NCBI GenBank assembly: GCA_964036045.1
Contig: OZ038382.1
Span: 113,878,587 to 113,942,586, forward strand
Length of the DNA stretch: 64,000 bases
DNA from: Eutreptiella sp. 'Long Island Sound 2002'
Lineage: Eukaryota; Euglenozoa; Euglenophyceae; Eutreptiales; Eutreptiaceae
Reading direction: 5' to 3'
The first letter of the stretch is position 1, and each line of letters begins with the position of its first letter. This document shows positions 1 through 11,735 of this stretch, piece after piece. The translations under genes were made by a program, and so were the position numbers. The notes beneath the pieces were generated by a model, which saw only the letters and a list, made by a program, of their open reading frames with translations, did no database searches and was not told the DNA's origin.

Positions 1-2
1 GA

Positions 3-631
3 GAGAAAGTTTTGCGTGGTGTGCTGACTGAGAGATCCGTGGCAATGTTCTCTGCCAATCTTAAACCATTCATCTTGACAGCCCATACACAGAGCCTGCC
101 CATTGGTGTTCCCGTTCCGGACTATAAAGTTGAGGTGAGAAGACTGGATGCAGTTGAGGATTTGACGTTCCCCGGTACCACGTCTAGGACACGAATCACC
201 ACAGACCGTTTAAAAGTGGTTCTGTTGCATGCAATGCAAAATCTGGTTGCGCGTACCAGGGTTCCTGAGGGTGTTGAGGATTTTTTACAGACAAATGCAC
301 CTGCCCGCACTGCTGCCGAGCAAGGGGTGTTGCGTACTGCACATGCTTCTATTCGCGCTGCCAACCGTGCACCGCCTGCTGCTGCTGCTGCTGCTCCTGG
401 TGGAATTGCCTTGCCCCCAAAGCCACCCCCGAAGCCCCGAGCCAGAGGCCCCCCAGTACCCCCCCCGGACCCCCCCCGCCCAGTACCCCCCCCCCCGCCC
501 TTGATGATTCCATTGCTGTCGGCTCTTGTGATAGTGACCAGGATATTGATTGTGATGCAGACAGCGTTGCCTCCTTTGAAGCCCTAGATGAGGCGGAACA
601 CATCGGTGTGGATACCCAGGATTGGGACTGA
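3..631 (+). CDS. 3' end of an unidentified gene, Pro-rich with acidic tail (frame broken in C-tracts)
   Basis: A reading frame enters from the left edge and is open to the C-tracts at about 455-500. The product starts with an ordinary mixed stretch of about 120 residues, then a short Ala run and a long Pro-rich segment (about residues 120-165). In the frame read from the left it runs on to 587 with an unconvincing tail. If one base is gained or lost in the C-runs, the other frame gives a strongly acidic tail (LDDSIAVGSCDSDQDID..., ending DTQDWD) and stops at 629-631. The acidic tail looks far more like real protein, so a homopolymer sequencing error or a decayed gene is likely. A possible GT donor near 134 leaves room for an unrecognised intron. 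No family recognised. It lies on the same strand as the ParB-like gene and about 400 bp upstream of it. Confidence 0.4.
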
Positions 632-723
632 TTTCTGTTTGCAGCTGTGTTTGTCACTGTGGTATGGGATCTGCCACGCATTGCCAGTGATTTTGGTGTG
701 TCTTTTTGCTGTTTCATGTTTTT

Positions 724-882
724 CTGGCCGAAATTTCGGCCAGACTTGTTTTTTTGTCATATGGCTACCCCCAGAACACAAATGACTTAAGGTTCTGGCC
801 GAAATTTCGGCAAGCCTCTCAGAATGGTATTTGTACACAGTGGTTTGACATGCAGAGCAGTGCTGGCCGAAATTTCGGCCAG
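724..882. repeat. three copies of the 20-bp palindrome between the two genes
   Basis: CTGGCCGAAATTTCGGCCAG is its own reverse complement. Copies are at 724-743 (perfect), 795-814 (one mismatch, ending CAAG) and 863-882 (perfect), 70 bp apart. They fill the gap between the stop of the upstream gene and the start of the next, so they could be promoter or 5' UTR elements, or small insertions. Confidence 0.9.
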
Positions 883-1031
883 GTTATCCGAATTTCCTGT
901 AAGGCAGTCCGTTTTGGTCCTTTTTTGGTTGATCTGTGCTTGTTATTTGCTATCTGGGAACTCTCCCCTTCATGAAATGTTGCCTTGTAGCCCTTTATTT
1001 TATGACTGGGCCTGGAGGGGTATCGCAGGAC

Positions 1032-3589
1032 ATGGCAGTTTCGCCAGATGGTGAGCCTGCAGCAGACAATGGGCAATCTCAAGTGCAATCCCAGTCTCAA
1101 GAGGACCAGGCGAGCACAGAGGGACTTCAAAAGAAGCCTAAGGCCGCACCAAAGAAAGATTCATCATCCTCCATCAAGTTATCCGACTGGGTTACGTCAA
1201 CGACGAAAATAAAGGTTCGGTGGGATCAGATTATTATCGACCACGACCGAAAATTTGGGCAGGTCCGTAGGATTTCGGATGATCGCGTGCAACGCCGCTA
1301 TGACGATCTGAAGGCAGCCCCGCCTGTGGATTACATCCAGGATCTTCTTTTTTCTAAAGTCACTCGTATGTGTGTTGTGGTATTCTTCTCGATAGTACCG
1401 TTTTCGCGTCTGAATTTTCGACCCTGCTGTTACGAATATTCCTGTTGCACAGCCACTCGCTGGGTTCTGTTGGGGGGTCAGCATGTTTACACTGCTGCCC
1501 AAAAGCACAAGACCGAATTTGAGATGAAAAATATGGAGACTCCGGATTGGACCCTTGTATTTGGTGGTTATGAAGTCAAACAGGACTGCCCCCTGCGGAC
1601 TAGGCGCCGGCTTGCAGGCTTACATCAAATCCAGACCACTGCTGGCTCAGCATCCACCACATCGGAGCGAATGTCCCTACTCCTGGATAGGCTTGAGGAT
1701 GAGGATGCCAATGAGTACACCCTGTACCATCACATTACTGTTATGCTTGAAGAGTGTGGTGTTACTGCCGAGGAAGGCACTGTGGTGTGTTTCATTTATT
1801 AATTCGGTTTTGTCGATCGACCTGGCCGAAATTTCGGCCAGCTTCTGTGTTCCACATGTTCTCCTGTGCAGAATGCTGTTGCCAAACGGTGGGGTGGCGT
1901 TGGGCGTTTGGTGAAATTTGTGGGTCTTCCTTCAGTAGACGCCATGGCAGCCATGGAAAAGCGTGGACTACATCCCGCACTGGGTACGTTCAAGGAAGTG
2001 GAAGGCATCACGCCTGACCGACTTCGCGAGATCGTAGGTTACATGGATGGGACAAAAAGTACCCTACCTGGTCTCAAAAAAATTATAAAAGATGTTAAAA
2101 AGGCCCAGATGTGGTCCTGGCACATTCTTCATCCCGAGGCGGCTACCAATGGGCTTGTGAACAACACCAGAGGTATGTTTTGGTCAAACAGGGGTTTGTA
2201 TTCGAATAAATCGACCGACCTGGCCGAAATTTCGGCCAGCTTGTGTGTCGTTCAATTAATGCACAATAGGAGCCCACCCTGTGCTACCACCTGTCTGCAG
2301 CTACACTTGGTACTATCGAGATGGCCAAAAGGCAGTGCGCTATTGCATCACACCTGAAGGTAGCCTATGGCAGTTGGACCTGGACTGAAGAAAACCCCTG
2401 GCCCCCGTGGCCAGCAGTAATTAAGGCCCCTCTTTGGAAGGAACCCAAATATGAGGGGTTGCGGGGATTGTTGCAAAAGCCTGTTGCTAAGCCTGTTTGT
2501 GAAAAATCTGATACTTGTCTGGTCAGTATCCAGTGTGCTAGGGAGTCCCTCGTTGAGTCAAGCACAGGCAAACTCATTGCAGAGTCAGGCCGTGTGGAAC
2601 TGATGGCAATGCGTTGTGGAGTCCCTGTTCCCAGTATCATTAGTTCACTGTCCTTTGCTGCTTGTGTCATTGAGGTGCCCCGCCTCTATACAGCTGGTTT
2701 GCATAACCTGGTTGCGCAGCTGCTTTTGTCCGGTGTGCCTGTGTTCATTGCGGGTGAGTCTGCTGATGTGAAAGCCACTGTTGCCGCTTTGAAGGCCACT
2801 GTGGCTGAGGATATGTATCACTGTGATGTTGCACTTTACAATTTGTCAAGCAAGACCCCGCTGTACACTTCTACGTCCCATCTGGTTTCCATTTGTTCTG
2901 CCACTGCCTTTGATAACAGGCTTCCCCGTTACGTGGCTTTTACTGAAGGACCCATGTCGTCTGTGATGCCTGTTGAAATATTCTCATTTCTTTTGAGCCT
3001 GGTTCCGGTCCCAGAACGGGCAGGCAGCTGGTTTTTGCTGGGGACTGTGTCTGTGTATTTTGCAAGCATGATGTCTACCAGGTTTTCCAAGGACTGTAAT
3101 GTTGTGTGTGCCCTTTTGGGTGAGGAGACTGTTGTGCCCGATGACTTTGTTCAGCTCATCAGAGCAGGTATCACCAACGCCGACACGTGCCTCCCCAAGT
3201 CATGGGAGGATGTGTACCACGACTTGGGGGCAGGTTTTCCTGTGGATTGTTCTGGGGTTAGGTATGTAGATGAGGATCCTGAGGAGCAAGATGGGGAGGC
3301 AGAGTCGCAACCAGAGACACAGACTCCAAAGAAGAAACCCAAAACTGCCCCTGCCCCCTCACCCAGTGGCACGCAGTGCGCTCAGGCCACCCCAGCTTCC
3401 TCCTCAGGCACTGCTGCCCCTACTGGCAAAGGTATGAATACTTTTGTGAATCATTTTTCACCATCCCAGGGTGGAAACACACAGTCACAGAACTCTGCCA
3501 CTGCCAAGTCTGGTGCTGCAGCCCCTGCCAAGCAGCCTGCTAACACAGGTGCTAAGAAGCCCCGTGCATCTGGTCTGCGCAAGCACTAA
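1032..3589 (+). CDS. four-exon gene, ParB/sulfiredoxin-like domain protein, 751 aa
   Basis: Proposed exons are 1032-1365, 1453-1784, 1872-2172 and 2301-3589. Introns are 87, 87 and 128 bp, with GTATGT, GTGTGT and GTATGT donors and CAG acceptors. Phases are 1, 0 and 1, and the sum is 752 codons including the stop. Intron 2 contains a stop and intron 3 shifts the frame, so both are required; intron 1 is in frame and inferred from the unnatural Cys/Phe-rich peptide it would add. ATG 1032 was chosen; an in-frame ATG at 1002 is possible. Residues about 55-165 resemble a ParB/Srx fold: a strand (IKVRWDQIIID), an Arg-containing helix region, then WVLLGGQHVYTAAQ, matching the ParB 'aGhRRlrAa' signature, and a closing strand. 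Residues about 270-300 could form a helix-turn-helix. The last ~120 residues are Pro/Ser/Gln-rich with a KKKPK nuclear-signal-like patch and end in RASGLRKH. Function unknown; fold call moderate. Confidence 0.65.
1366..1452 (+). other. intron 1 of the ParB-like gene
   Basis: GTATGT donor and TTGCACAG acceptor, 87 bp, phase 1. It is a multiple of three with no in-frame stop, so retention would leave an open protein. It carries no palindrome. Confidence 0.55.
1785..1871 (+). other. intron 2 with a perfect palindrome at 1822-1841
   Basis: GTGTGT donor and CTGTGCAG acceptor, 87 bp, phase 0, with an in-frame TAA at 1800-1802. The 20-bp palindrome CTGGCCGAAATTTCGGCCAG starts 37 bp after the donor, preceded by TCGATCGAC and followed by CTTCTGTGT. 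Confidence 0.75.
2173..2300 (+). other. intron 3 with a perfect palindrome at 2220-2239
   Basis: GTATGT donor and CTGTCTGCAG acceptor, 128 bp, phase 1; splicing is needed to keep frame. The palindrome is flanked by TCGACCGAC on the left and CTTGTGTGT on the right, nearly the same flanks as in intron 2. That suggests the repeated unit is about 35-40 bp, longer than the palindrome itself. Confidence 0.8.
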
Positions 3590-3628
3590 TGCCAGTCCTG
3601 CTGCTTATATTGCCTGTCGGCATGAAGT

Positions 3629-3951
3629 CTGGCCGAAATTTCGGCCAGCATGCAGTCCTCAGCCTCTTCAGCCTTTTATTATTGTGTTTCCCCATAGGCA
3701 CTGCAAAAGTCTGCTTTGATTCGTCAGGTGGCAAGTATTTGCTTGTAATTGAGTATATTATGTTGCACACCCTGTTCAAATGTCACTGCTCCTGTGTTCC
3801 TTGCTCATGTCTACTGTCTTAGGTACCCATTTCAGTGATCATATTCGGAGTTTCGATGGACCTGGCCGAAATTTCGGCCAGCTTAGGCCTGTCTGTCAAA
3901 TAGGACCATGTGTTTGGACTTTTTCGAAGAGCTGGCCGAAATTACGGGCAG
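3629..3951. repeat. three palindrome copies downstream of the ParB-like gene
   Basis: Copies at 3629-3648 (perfect), 3862-3881 (perfect, with the TTTCGATGGAC/CTT flanks seen in the introns) and 3932-3951 (two mismatches, ATTACGGGC). The first is 40 bp after the stop codon. No further copies were noticed after 3951, which may mark the right limit of this segment. Confidence 0.85.
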
Positions 3952-3955
3952 GTTG

Positions 3956-6130
3956 GTTAAAATGGGAAATACAAGTACATGCTTTGGGATAGTTTTTTGT
4001 GTGTATCAATGAAAGGTATGTTTGGGGTTCCCTCATCTGTGGTGTATAGGGGGGTTCTGTGATCAACCTCGAACAAAGGGGAGAGAAAAATAGGCAGCCC
4101 CCCCCCCCCCACACACACTGGAATGCAGTGGTCTAAATGTAAAACAACACTATATTTTGGTGATTGAATGTCTTTATTTTGAAAATCTGTGTGTTTCCAG
4201 AAATGCAAATAATGGCATATATTTGAAATACACACCTTGTTTTTGCATGGTGCCACCAGGGGGGTTTGGGTACCCAAAAAATAACACCCCTTTTCACATA
4301 CTTTCCCCCTCATTACAACATGGACTTCCGTGGGCCATAGCGCCAGGTGGGGGGTGGGCAACTTGTGACGCCTAAGTAAAACGCATTGATGGAGCACACC
4401 AACGACGAGTTGGTGTTCGGGTATCTCCTCAAACCCAAAGCGAGGAGTCCCATGATGGTATAGCTGTGGGAAGTTGGCGGAATGGCCGGATGTTATAGAG
4501 GTCCCACACTGTCACAACTGCGATGAAGACGGACGTGAAACGTGGGACTACAATAAACTGAAGGACAGGCGCCGTATCTCTCACAGAGTATGGCAGGCCC
4601 AAGAGCAGTCACACGCATCATCGCCGCAAGAGCCTATCATCATACAAGACGAGGAGAATACGAGCATTAAGATTTTAGAGAAATCATGAACCCACTCGGA
4701 TTCAGCAGTGGATACATTAATGACCATGGCGCGTGACGATATGTAAATGGCACACACTACGGCAATCCCCTACCTATACTATCACAGTGCAAGGGCTCAG
4801 GGGTCTTGCTCTTCTTAAGCCAACAAAGTTTCTTCTCCGGCACCATGTGTCCACATTTGTGAACTTCACATAAGGCGATACGACGCTCCCACAAACCCTT
4901 TCCTGGAATGGGCTTCCCACTGGGGGGCACCACTTGGTTCCCGCCAACGCACCCTGCAACTAGGGCCACTACCCTACGCCACCATGTCTTTGCTGGCGAT
5001 GTCGGCGAAATCTTAGTCTTTGCTACTGTCGATGTCCACGCTCACTGTACCACCAGTGCCCTCACATGACCCCCACCTGTGGCATATTCACCGGTTTTGA
5101 ACCGCTGGGGTAACAGTATCTATTGCCCCGCATTAACTAGGTATGTGCCCTTTGCGAACGGCCGGTAAGGGAATATTTGAATGGGGAGCGAAAATTGCGC
5201 GAATATGGGTGCACAATTCAACAATTCTGGCCGGAAACGACGTTTTTCATAAAGTTTGAACCGAAGCTATATTTTTAAAACTTCTAAAAACTTAAAATTC
5301 GGGTGCCTAAGAAACAGTTATGGCCCCTCTTTGGAACACTACGGTGCCACGGCACCCCGCAAATCGCCCTACTGCTACCGCGGGCTTTCCATGTGTCTGC
5401 ACCGCCATTGCGAACGCATATATGCAACAAATTCGCGCCAAAATCGCGCCGTTTTCACATTTCTTTTCACGGACATGGCACCTCCACCGCGTCGCGTGCA
5501 CAAATTCAAGTACCCAGAGCCACCACAAGCAATGGTTGCATATCCGCATGTCCTAGGTTCGCTGCTGGCGGCTACCAAAACCGCTATCAGAGGACATGTA
5601 CATCGTTGTGGTCGCTAAGTGCCCGCTTGCTGGCACGCCGCGCCGATTGCCGCACTTTCACGGCTCTTGTCCACGCATGGAACTCTTGGTGACATCCCAC
5701 CCCGCTCGACGAAGAGTGTCATCTCTGGTGTGGTCAACGACAACCTGCACACCGCAATAGGGCACAATGTCTTGCCGACTTCGGCTTGGAAGACACCATC
5801 GACGGCTGGTGGGATGTGGTTCTCCCAATCGGAGTGACATATCGACACATTGCAGCTGACCGCCGCACTCCGGACTACGGGGTGCACGGGGTGCTGCGTG
5901 TCACTATGTGTGGTATCTCGGGCATGCCTGACACAGTGGCGGCAACAACGGGCAAGTCCGCGGTTGTTGTTGTGGGCAATTTGTTTCAGCCCATTCTAGA
6001 TGCTGCTCGCATTCAAGCAAGAATGGTAACAAAGGGGAGGTTCAACAATGACAAGGCAAACGGGAAGGGAAAGGTTAGGTTGGAGTGTGCCGCGGTTGTG
6101 CAATGTATGCGCATTTGGCGGTGGGAGGCA
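3956..6130. other. no gene recognised
   Basis: Mixed-composition DNA with short open frames only. The longest plausible one is 71 aa at 4474-4689 (MAEWPDVIEV..., charged), with no homology I can name. A 10-base C run followed by CACACACA at about 4100 is a small low-complexity tract. Confidence 0.5.
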
Positions 6131-6136
6131 CTCATT

Positions 6137-6742
6137 ACGATGTGCCTTGAGGAGGGGGGAATCAACAACAAGCAGGTGGGAGGCAGTCTATGGGGTGATG
6201 GTTGTAGGGAGTGGTGGGACAACTTTGCCCGGATGTGCGTGTATGCCTGGCAAGCCAATTGGTTGTCTGGGGGGAAAGTAGAAAGGCTACGCGAATGTAG
6301 TATAAGAATGGGCAAGGCCAATGTAGTGTTATAGTGGCCTGAACCCTGTGGTAACATTTGTGGATTGACCACATGTATTTCTTTGCCTGCAACTGGAGAT
6401 TCCTCTCCAAATTTTCGTGCTTTACCATGGAAGGCAACCAACGCGGGCTTGAGGAGGGGGGAATCAACCACAAGCCGGTGGGAGGCAAACTATGGGGCGA
6501 TGTTTGTAGGCAGTGGTGGGACAACTTTGCCCGGATGTGCGTGTATGCCTGGCAAACGGATTGGCTGTCCGGGGGGAAAGTAGGAAGGCTCCACGAATGT
6601 AGTATAAGAATGGGTAAGGCCCATTTAGTGTCATAGGGGCCTAAGCTGATGTGGTTACATTTTTGGATTGACCACATGTATTTCTTTGCCCGCAAGTGGA
6701 GAATCCTCTCCAAATTGTCATGCTTTGCCATGGAAGGCAGCT
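6137..6742 (+). repeat. tandem duplication, two copies of about 302 bp
   Basis: Two diverged copies, each containing GGGGGGAATCAAC, a segment reading GGTGGGACAACTTTGCCCGG, and ending in a TTGACCACATGTATTTCTTTGCC-like stretch. The landmarks are displaced by about 302 bp (for example 6360 and 6663). Both copies read partly open on either strand, so this may be a duplicated piece of a decayed gene; no family recognised. Confidence 0.7.
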
Positions 6743-7929
6743 ACCGCAGGCTAAAGCGCATGCTGCGCAATAGCGGGGGCCACCCAACACACCAAGGCTT
6801 GATGAGCCTCAGCCTTCCAATTCTTACGATCGGCCATTAAAATTTGTGCCTCGCCATGGGTGCACAGAAAAAAAAGGTATTCACGGTCGGTGCCGCTGGT
6901 ATCCTGGAATGCAGCCTTATTTGCGTCCCACTATTGTTGGTCAAAGTCCACCTCCTTGGCGGCCACATACAATGTGCCCCACTCCTCAATATACCCTAGT
7001 AGCCACCCGCTGGCAAGTTGGGCGGGACTGCTTGTTTTCTAAAGCGTGCAATGGACGTACGACGACTCATGGCGTGATGTACCATCCACGGCAATCAGCA
7101 TCCAATGTAGTCTTGGATCACCGGTTCGTTGGACGTGGACACGTTCAACTGGTCAACAACTATATAGGTGCTGCAACCGCTTCGATAACGGGCAAACGGC
7201 ACCATGGAGCTCGACATCCTCAACGGTTGTGGCAAGGAAGCCCTCGGAAGCACGCTGCGCTAGCTGCTCCATTGTGGTCCACAAGTCCTCCCAGGGTACA
7301 CCTTCAACTAGATGAGCAGCGTGGTACTTCGCCTCGGTCCTTGATAGATGGAGTGCCCAAGTGCGCCACCTTGCCGCGGCGGTCCTCTCTCACAGGGATG
7401 GCGCAGTGGGATTAGCCCCCCGCCCCCCTGGGCTAACGGCGTCAACATGATCCGGCCCGTGTACGGCAGGTTTTGCAGCGTGTAGGGTGCACCTAGCTCC
7501 CAGGAGATAACGTCTTCTAACGATTGGAGTCAGTGTGCCTTGTGTTGTCGGGACTTGATATGGGAGAAGGGGCTCCTTCCCTTGGCTTCACTGCCACAGC
7601 CCATGAGCATATCACAACACTGGCAAGAAACATGTGGTAGAACATTGCAAGTCCCTTTATATTGTGCCACGTGCAGGCGGTGGTGGTTTGAAGCGGACTC
7701 AAAGTGCAACTTGCAACCATCCGGAAGTGCGCAACAAAATTAATCGCAAATCGTTCCGAAATCACGAGAAAATTGCACAAAAATGTGATTCTCTTGAAAT
7801 GCTGAGTTGGAGGTTTGGGTGCATGAATGGCTCGAAAATTGCACGAAGATAACGCGACTTCCCCGCAACATTCTTCATAAATGCAATATACAAAGGTCGC
7901 AATCTTCGCGACACTGTTCCAAATGGAGC

Positions 7930-8400
7930 GCAAAAGCGGTTAGAAGCGCAGAGCTGGTCCCTCTCCGTCTCCGTCGCCTTCGCGGCGTCCCGGGCCCGCG
8001 GGGCCTCCTACTCGGCATCGTGTAGCTTCCCCCTCAGCTCCAAAACCTCTTCCTTAGCCACCGCAGCTCGCTTTTGCCACTGCGCCTGGGCCTGCTGCTG
8101 TTGCAGCCAATACGCCAGTTGGAACTGGGGGGGAGGGCGGGGACACAGCGGAGAGGCTGGCCCGTCCTCTGGGCCTTACGGGGCCGCCCCTTTCCCCTTT
8201 GGCCCTTGGAACCCACGCTTGTGCGCGAGCGGGCGTCGCCGCCCTCCTCGTTGTCGTCGTCGCCCACCACCTTCACTCGTCCTAACTGCCCGAAGTGCAC
8301 CCGGGTCTTCCCCTGTGCTTGGGAGCGCATCATGAGCCATGCATGGTCCATGTGCGCCTCCATGCGATCCCCCCACCCCCTCACCCCGGTGATCGGCAAA
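7930..8400 (-). pseudogene. decayed minus-strand frame with acidic, basic and coiled-coil segments
   Basis: Read on the minus strand, the region starts near 8399 with MPITGVRGWGD..., passes an acidic patch (VVGDDDNEEGGD) and a basic patch (GQRGKGRPRKAQR). After a frame change it gives a Gln/Ala-rich heptad-like helix (about 8125-7960: YWLQQQQAQAQWQKRAAVAK...). A TAG stop and frame changes interrupt it. The order acidic, basic, coiled coil resembles the second protein of some DNA transposons, but this is a guess from composition. Confidence 0.25.
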
Positions 8401-9239
8401 GCGTGTGCCGAACCAACTATCCCTCAGCCCCCGCCTGCCTCCTCAGAACCGCCGTCTTCATTTTTCCAGAGCGCCCCCTTAACCTGGTTGCTCAGCCTCC
8501 TTCAGCCGCACCCCCGACGCCATGGTGACAGCGCAGTGGAATGAAATGCGGAGGGGGGGATGTGCTCCCTAGCCTGTGCCTCCACGTCCACCTCGCACGT
8601 GGCAGCCACAAACTCCATCCTAACCCCTTTCCGCCCGGGAGCTCCAACTTCGCGGCGAAGGGGGGCTGCACAGGCAGCATGGACAGGACTGCGATGGCTC
8701 GGGCGTCAGCTGGGTACCCGGTGGCCCCCGTATGGGCATTGCGATGAGCCACAACTGCAGTCTGGCAAGCTGGCTTGGCAGCCTGGGGCGCAGAGGTAAC
8801 CCGAGCGTTGCCCGAGGGCATGTCCTCTTGGGGAGGAAAATGGACGCGAGCAGCCCTGCAACCAGGGAGGTGTGCGGCGCTAGGGGGCCCCACAGCAAGG
8901 CCAAATTTTGGTCGCGTCCTGCGCAAGGCACCCAGGTCAACCCCCCAAAGAGTCCACGTCTCTCTTACAAAAACAGTGATCGCGGAAGAGCAAAAAAGAT
9001 TACAACATTCAAAAATCATCCGAAAATTGCGCGAGTCTCGCAAATAGGCAGCACGTAGGGAACAGACAACCTGGTGCGCATTGGGGACCACAATCATGCA
9101 AAAATCGCGCGAAGATCACCCGGTTTTCGGGTGTGGTAGCAAGCATTTTGTTTGCACCTCACATTCTCACGGACATCAAATTGTCCATCCCTCTTTTTTT
9201 CGCCTGCTTGACTTTGGTGAACGGCGGCGTGTCGTTCAG

Positions 9240-9998
9240 CAGCTGTGATGCGCTCGCAGGCCGTTCGGGCGGCACGAGCCCACCGATTGCCCAGTGGACG
9301 GGGGCACGTCCGTCCTCTCGTGTCTCACCAGCTCCAGCCGGTAGGGACCTAGCCGAAGGAGCACCTCCCCACCGCGGACCGGCGCGGGCTCGAGGCCCGC
9401 GGCGGAGCGGATTATGAAGGTGGGGTGGTGGATGCACAAGAAGGGGGGGGGCGGTGCCAGGGGTTGGGAGGGGTGGCCAACATCATCCCGCAGGTCCTCC
9501 ACGGCCAACCCCAAATGGCCCTCGGACCCCCACCCAAGAAATAGAGGTGGCCATATGTTGGGACCTCGGGCTGCTGAAGCGTCCACAAAAATTTCTTCAG
9601 CAGCGGGTCGGTGGCGGGGTCGAGGTCGGTGGCGTTGGGCAGCACGTGGGCATGCTTTTTGTCGGGGGTCCATGGATTGAGCAGGGCCCCTTGCATGTCT
9701 TGGCCGGGGGGGGGGCATTGTGGCGGGCGGTGCTCACCTTGACGAGGACCTCCCCTTGGTTGAGGAGGACCTCGTCCCACCTCTCCACCAGGGCCTCTCT
9801 GAAGGCCCTTCCCGCCTGAATGCAAAGCCGATACTGGGGGGGAGAGGGAGGTCGCACTCCGACTTTGACTCGTCGGCCAGGGGAGGACGTGCGGGCGGTT
9901 GAGGTGCCCATGTGGGGTGGCTGATCGCCGGACTCCACACTGGACGCGATGACGGAACTGGGGGGCATGGGGTGAACAAATGCAAAGGGGTCGGGCAT
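9240..9998 (-). pseudogene. decayed minus-strand reading frames, family unknown
   Basis: Several overlapping GC-rich minus-strand frames give protein-like stretches that change frame at G/C runs. One is helical (RAFREALVERWDEVLLNQGE, about 9810-9750) and another reads ATDLDPATDPLLKKFLWTLQ (about 9630-9570). Together they could be one gene with homopolymer frameshifts. No motif identifies it, and it may belong to the same lost element as 7930-8400. Confidence 0.25.
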
Positions 9999-9999
9999 C

Positions 10000-11460
10000 T
10001 TGTGCTACAGCTTGGTTACGAGTTTTTGGAACACGCCACCAACCGGGGCCTCTGTGTTAGACGCTTTGGACTGGTAGCGCTATGGCAAGGAGGGATCGGC
10101 CCTTTGTTGTTCCACAATTTTTTTGTGAAACACAACATCGAACAATTGTGGAACCCCCCCCCCCCTCCGCCTCACATTTTCTACACCGGTTTCCTAGTGG
10201 TCGTTCCAACAATACCTGCTTCGGCATGTGTGCGAGTGTTAAGCTTGCTTGAAAACGTTTTGCACGTGTTTAGGGTCCCATATACTCCATACTTTGCCTG
10301 TTAATGCTACTACACGTGCTCGCGCAATCACCGCTGGCGCGAAGTGTTGGAGCCATTGAGGCTGCAGGGCGTTGGGTTGTGGCGTGCCAGGTTGTGGTGC
10401 TTGCGGAGGTGGTGTTGTGGGGGTAGGGCCGTGTGGGGGGGGAGGGTTATGGAGGTTCTACTGCACATGGAATCAATTGATGCATTTGTTGTTGATTTTG
10501 ATGAAGCACACCAAAATAATGAGCTTGTTATTGACACGTTCTATCAACTAAACAAAGATGGGAAAGAGGACGACAAGAGTGTCAATGAGGCCTCGAGTGC
10601 ATAGTTTGACGGTGAGCATGACCAAACAAATCTTCTCAACGAAACAACACTGCCCAAGCAATTGTCCATGACCACTAGATTGGTTCTCAATGAACGCCCA
10701 CGGCACACTCAAATCAATTGTACCAAGTATCTGCAAAACTGCCTTTTCTACATCACTTTCTGAAACATAGAACGAACGGTAGTTCATAGAGTTTTCCATG
10801 AAAGTGTGTGCACTGAACTAGTGGGACGGATTGACAAAGCTCTCCCTCCTCAAGTATGGCATGCCCCGACCCCTAGGGGCTGCCCACCGCCTGCTATCGC
10901 CTGCGACCGCTTGACAAAATTTTCGGACACATGTACCGATGGCATAACCCATACACTCCCTCACCCGCTCCCTCGGGCCCGCCCGGCCTCCTTCCCTCTG
11001 TCCCTACAAGTGTGCCATGCATTAACCCATTGATGGAAAGACATATCACAATTGTCTCTTGCACTAAACAGTAGCATTGGCAATGGCTTGTTGCCTCCTT
11101 GTCAACACAAGTGGGTGGAGGCCGGGAATTAACCTTGGCCTTTTGCCGCTTGGCACGATCAACACGCACCTTGTTAGCTTCCATTGGATCCGAGGTATAG
11201 TCACTACCAACACTTACCTCACCATCTGATGCAACAATCTCATTGTCCACATTGTTGTTTTGAGGTGCCCTTGAGCTAGGTGTCACATGTCAGTGTAGTG
11301 CTGGTCCTACACAAATTTTTTAACGTGCTTTCTTGCCTCTATAGGTTTGGAAATAACCTGTAGACCCCAAGTGCAAGACCACTCGTAAAAAACGCGGAAA
11401 TATGCATGATGCGTGATAGGAACCTGCACCTCTAGTTTTTGAGGACCCTACCGACCATAA
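10000..11460. other. no gene recognised
   Basis: Short frames only. A minus-strand stretch at 11286-11140 (SDGEVSVGSDYTSD...NKVRVDRAKRQKAKV) has an acidic-then-basic composition but no clear family. A run of 12 C near 10147 is low complexity. Confidence 0.4.
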
Positions 11461-11735
11461 TACCTTTAACTTCAGCTGCGGTTCGTGTAGGTGCTGCCTT
11501 CACGACAACCCATCTTAAGTGCCCGTAATTTTGCCTGCAGTTCGTGTAGGTGCTGCCCTCAAGATGACCCGTCATAAGTGCCCGTAATTTTGCTTGCAGT
11601 TCGTGTCGGTGGTGCCTTCATGACGACCCATCATAAGTGCCCGTTTTTTTGACTGCAATTCGTGTTGGTGGTGCCTTCAAGATGACCCGTCATAAGTGCC
11701 CGTAATTTTACCTGCAGTTCGTGTAGATGCCATGC
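11461..11735 (+). repeat. 59-bp tandem repeat, about 4.5 copies
   Basis: The landmark GTTCGTGTAGGTGCTGCC recurs at 11481, 11540, 11599, 11658 and 11717, exactly 59 bp apart. Each unit also contains CATAAGTGCCCGTAATTTTG. Confidence 0.95.

Noticed and set aside
3432-3469. Possible 38-bp intron in the last exon of the ParB-like gene
   Set aside because: Too short, and its removal would shift the frame away from the sensible C-terminus.
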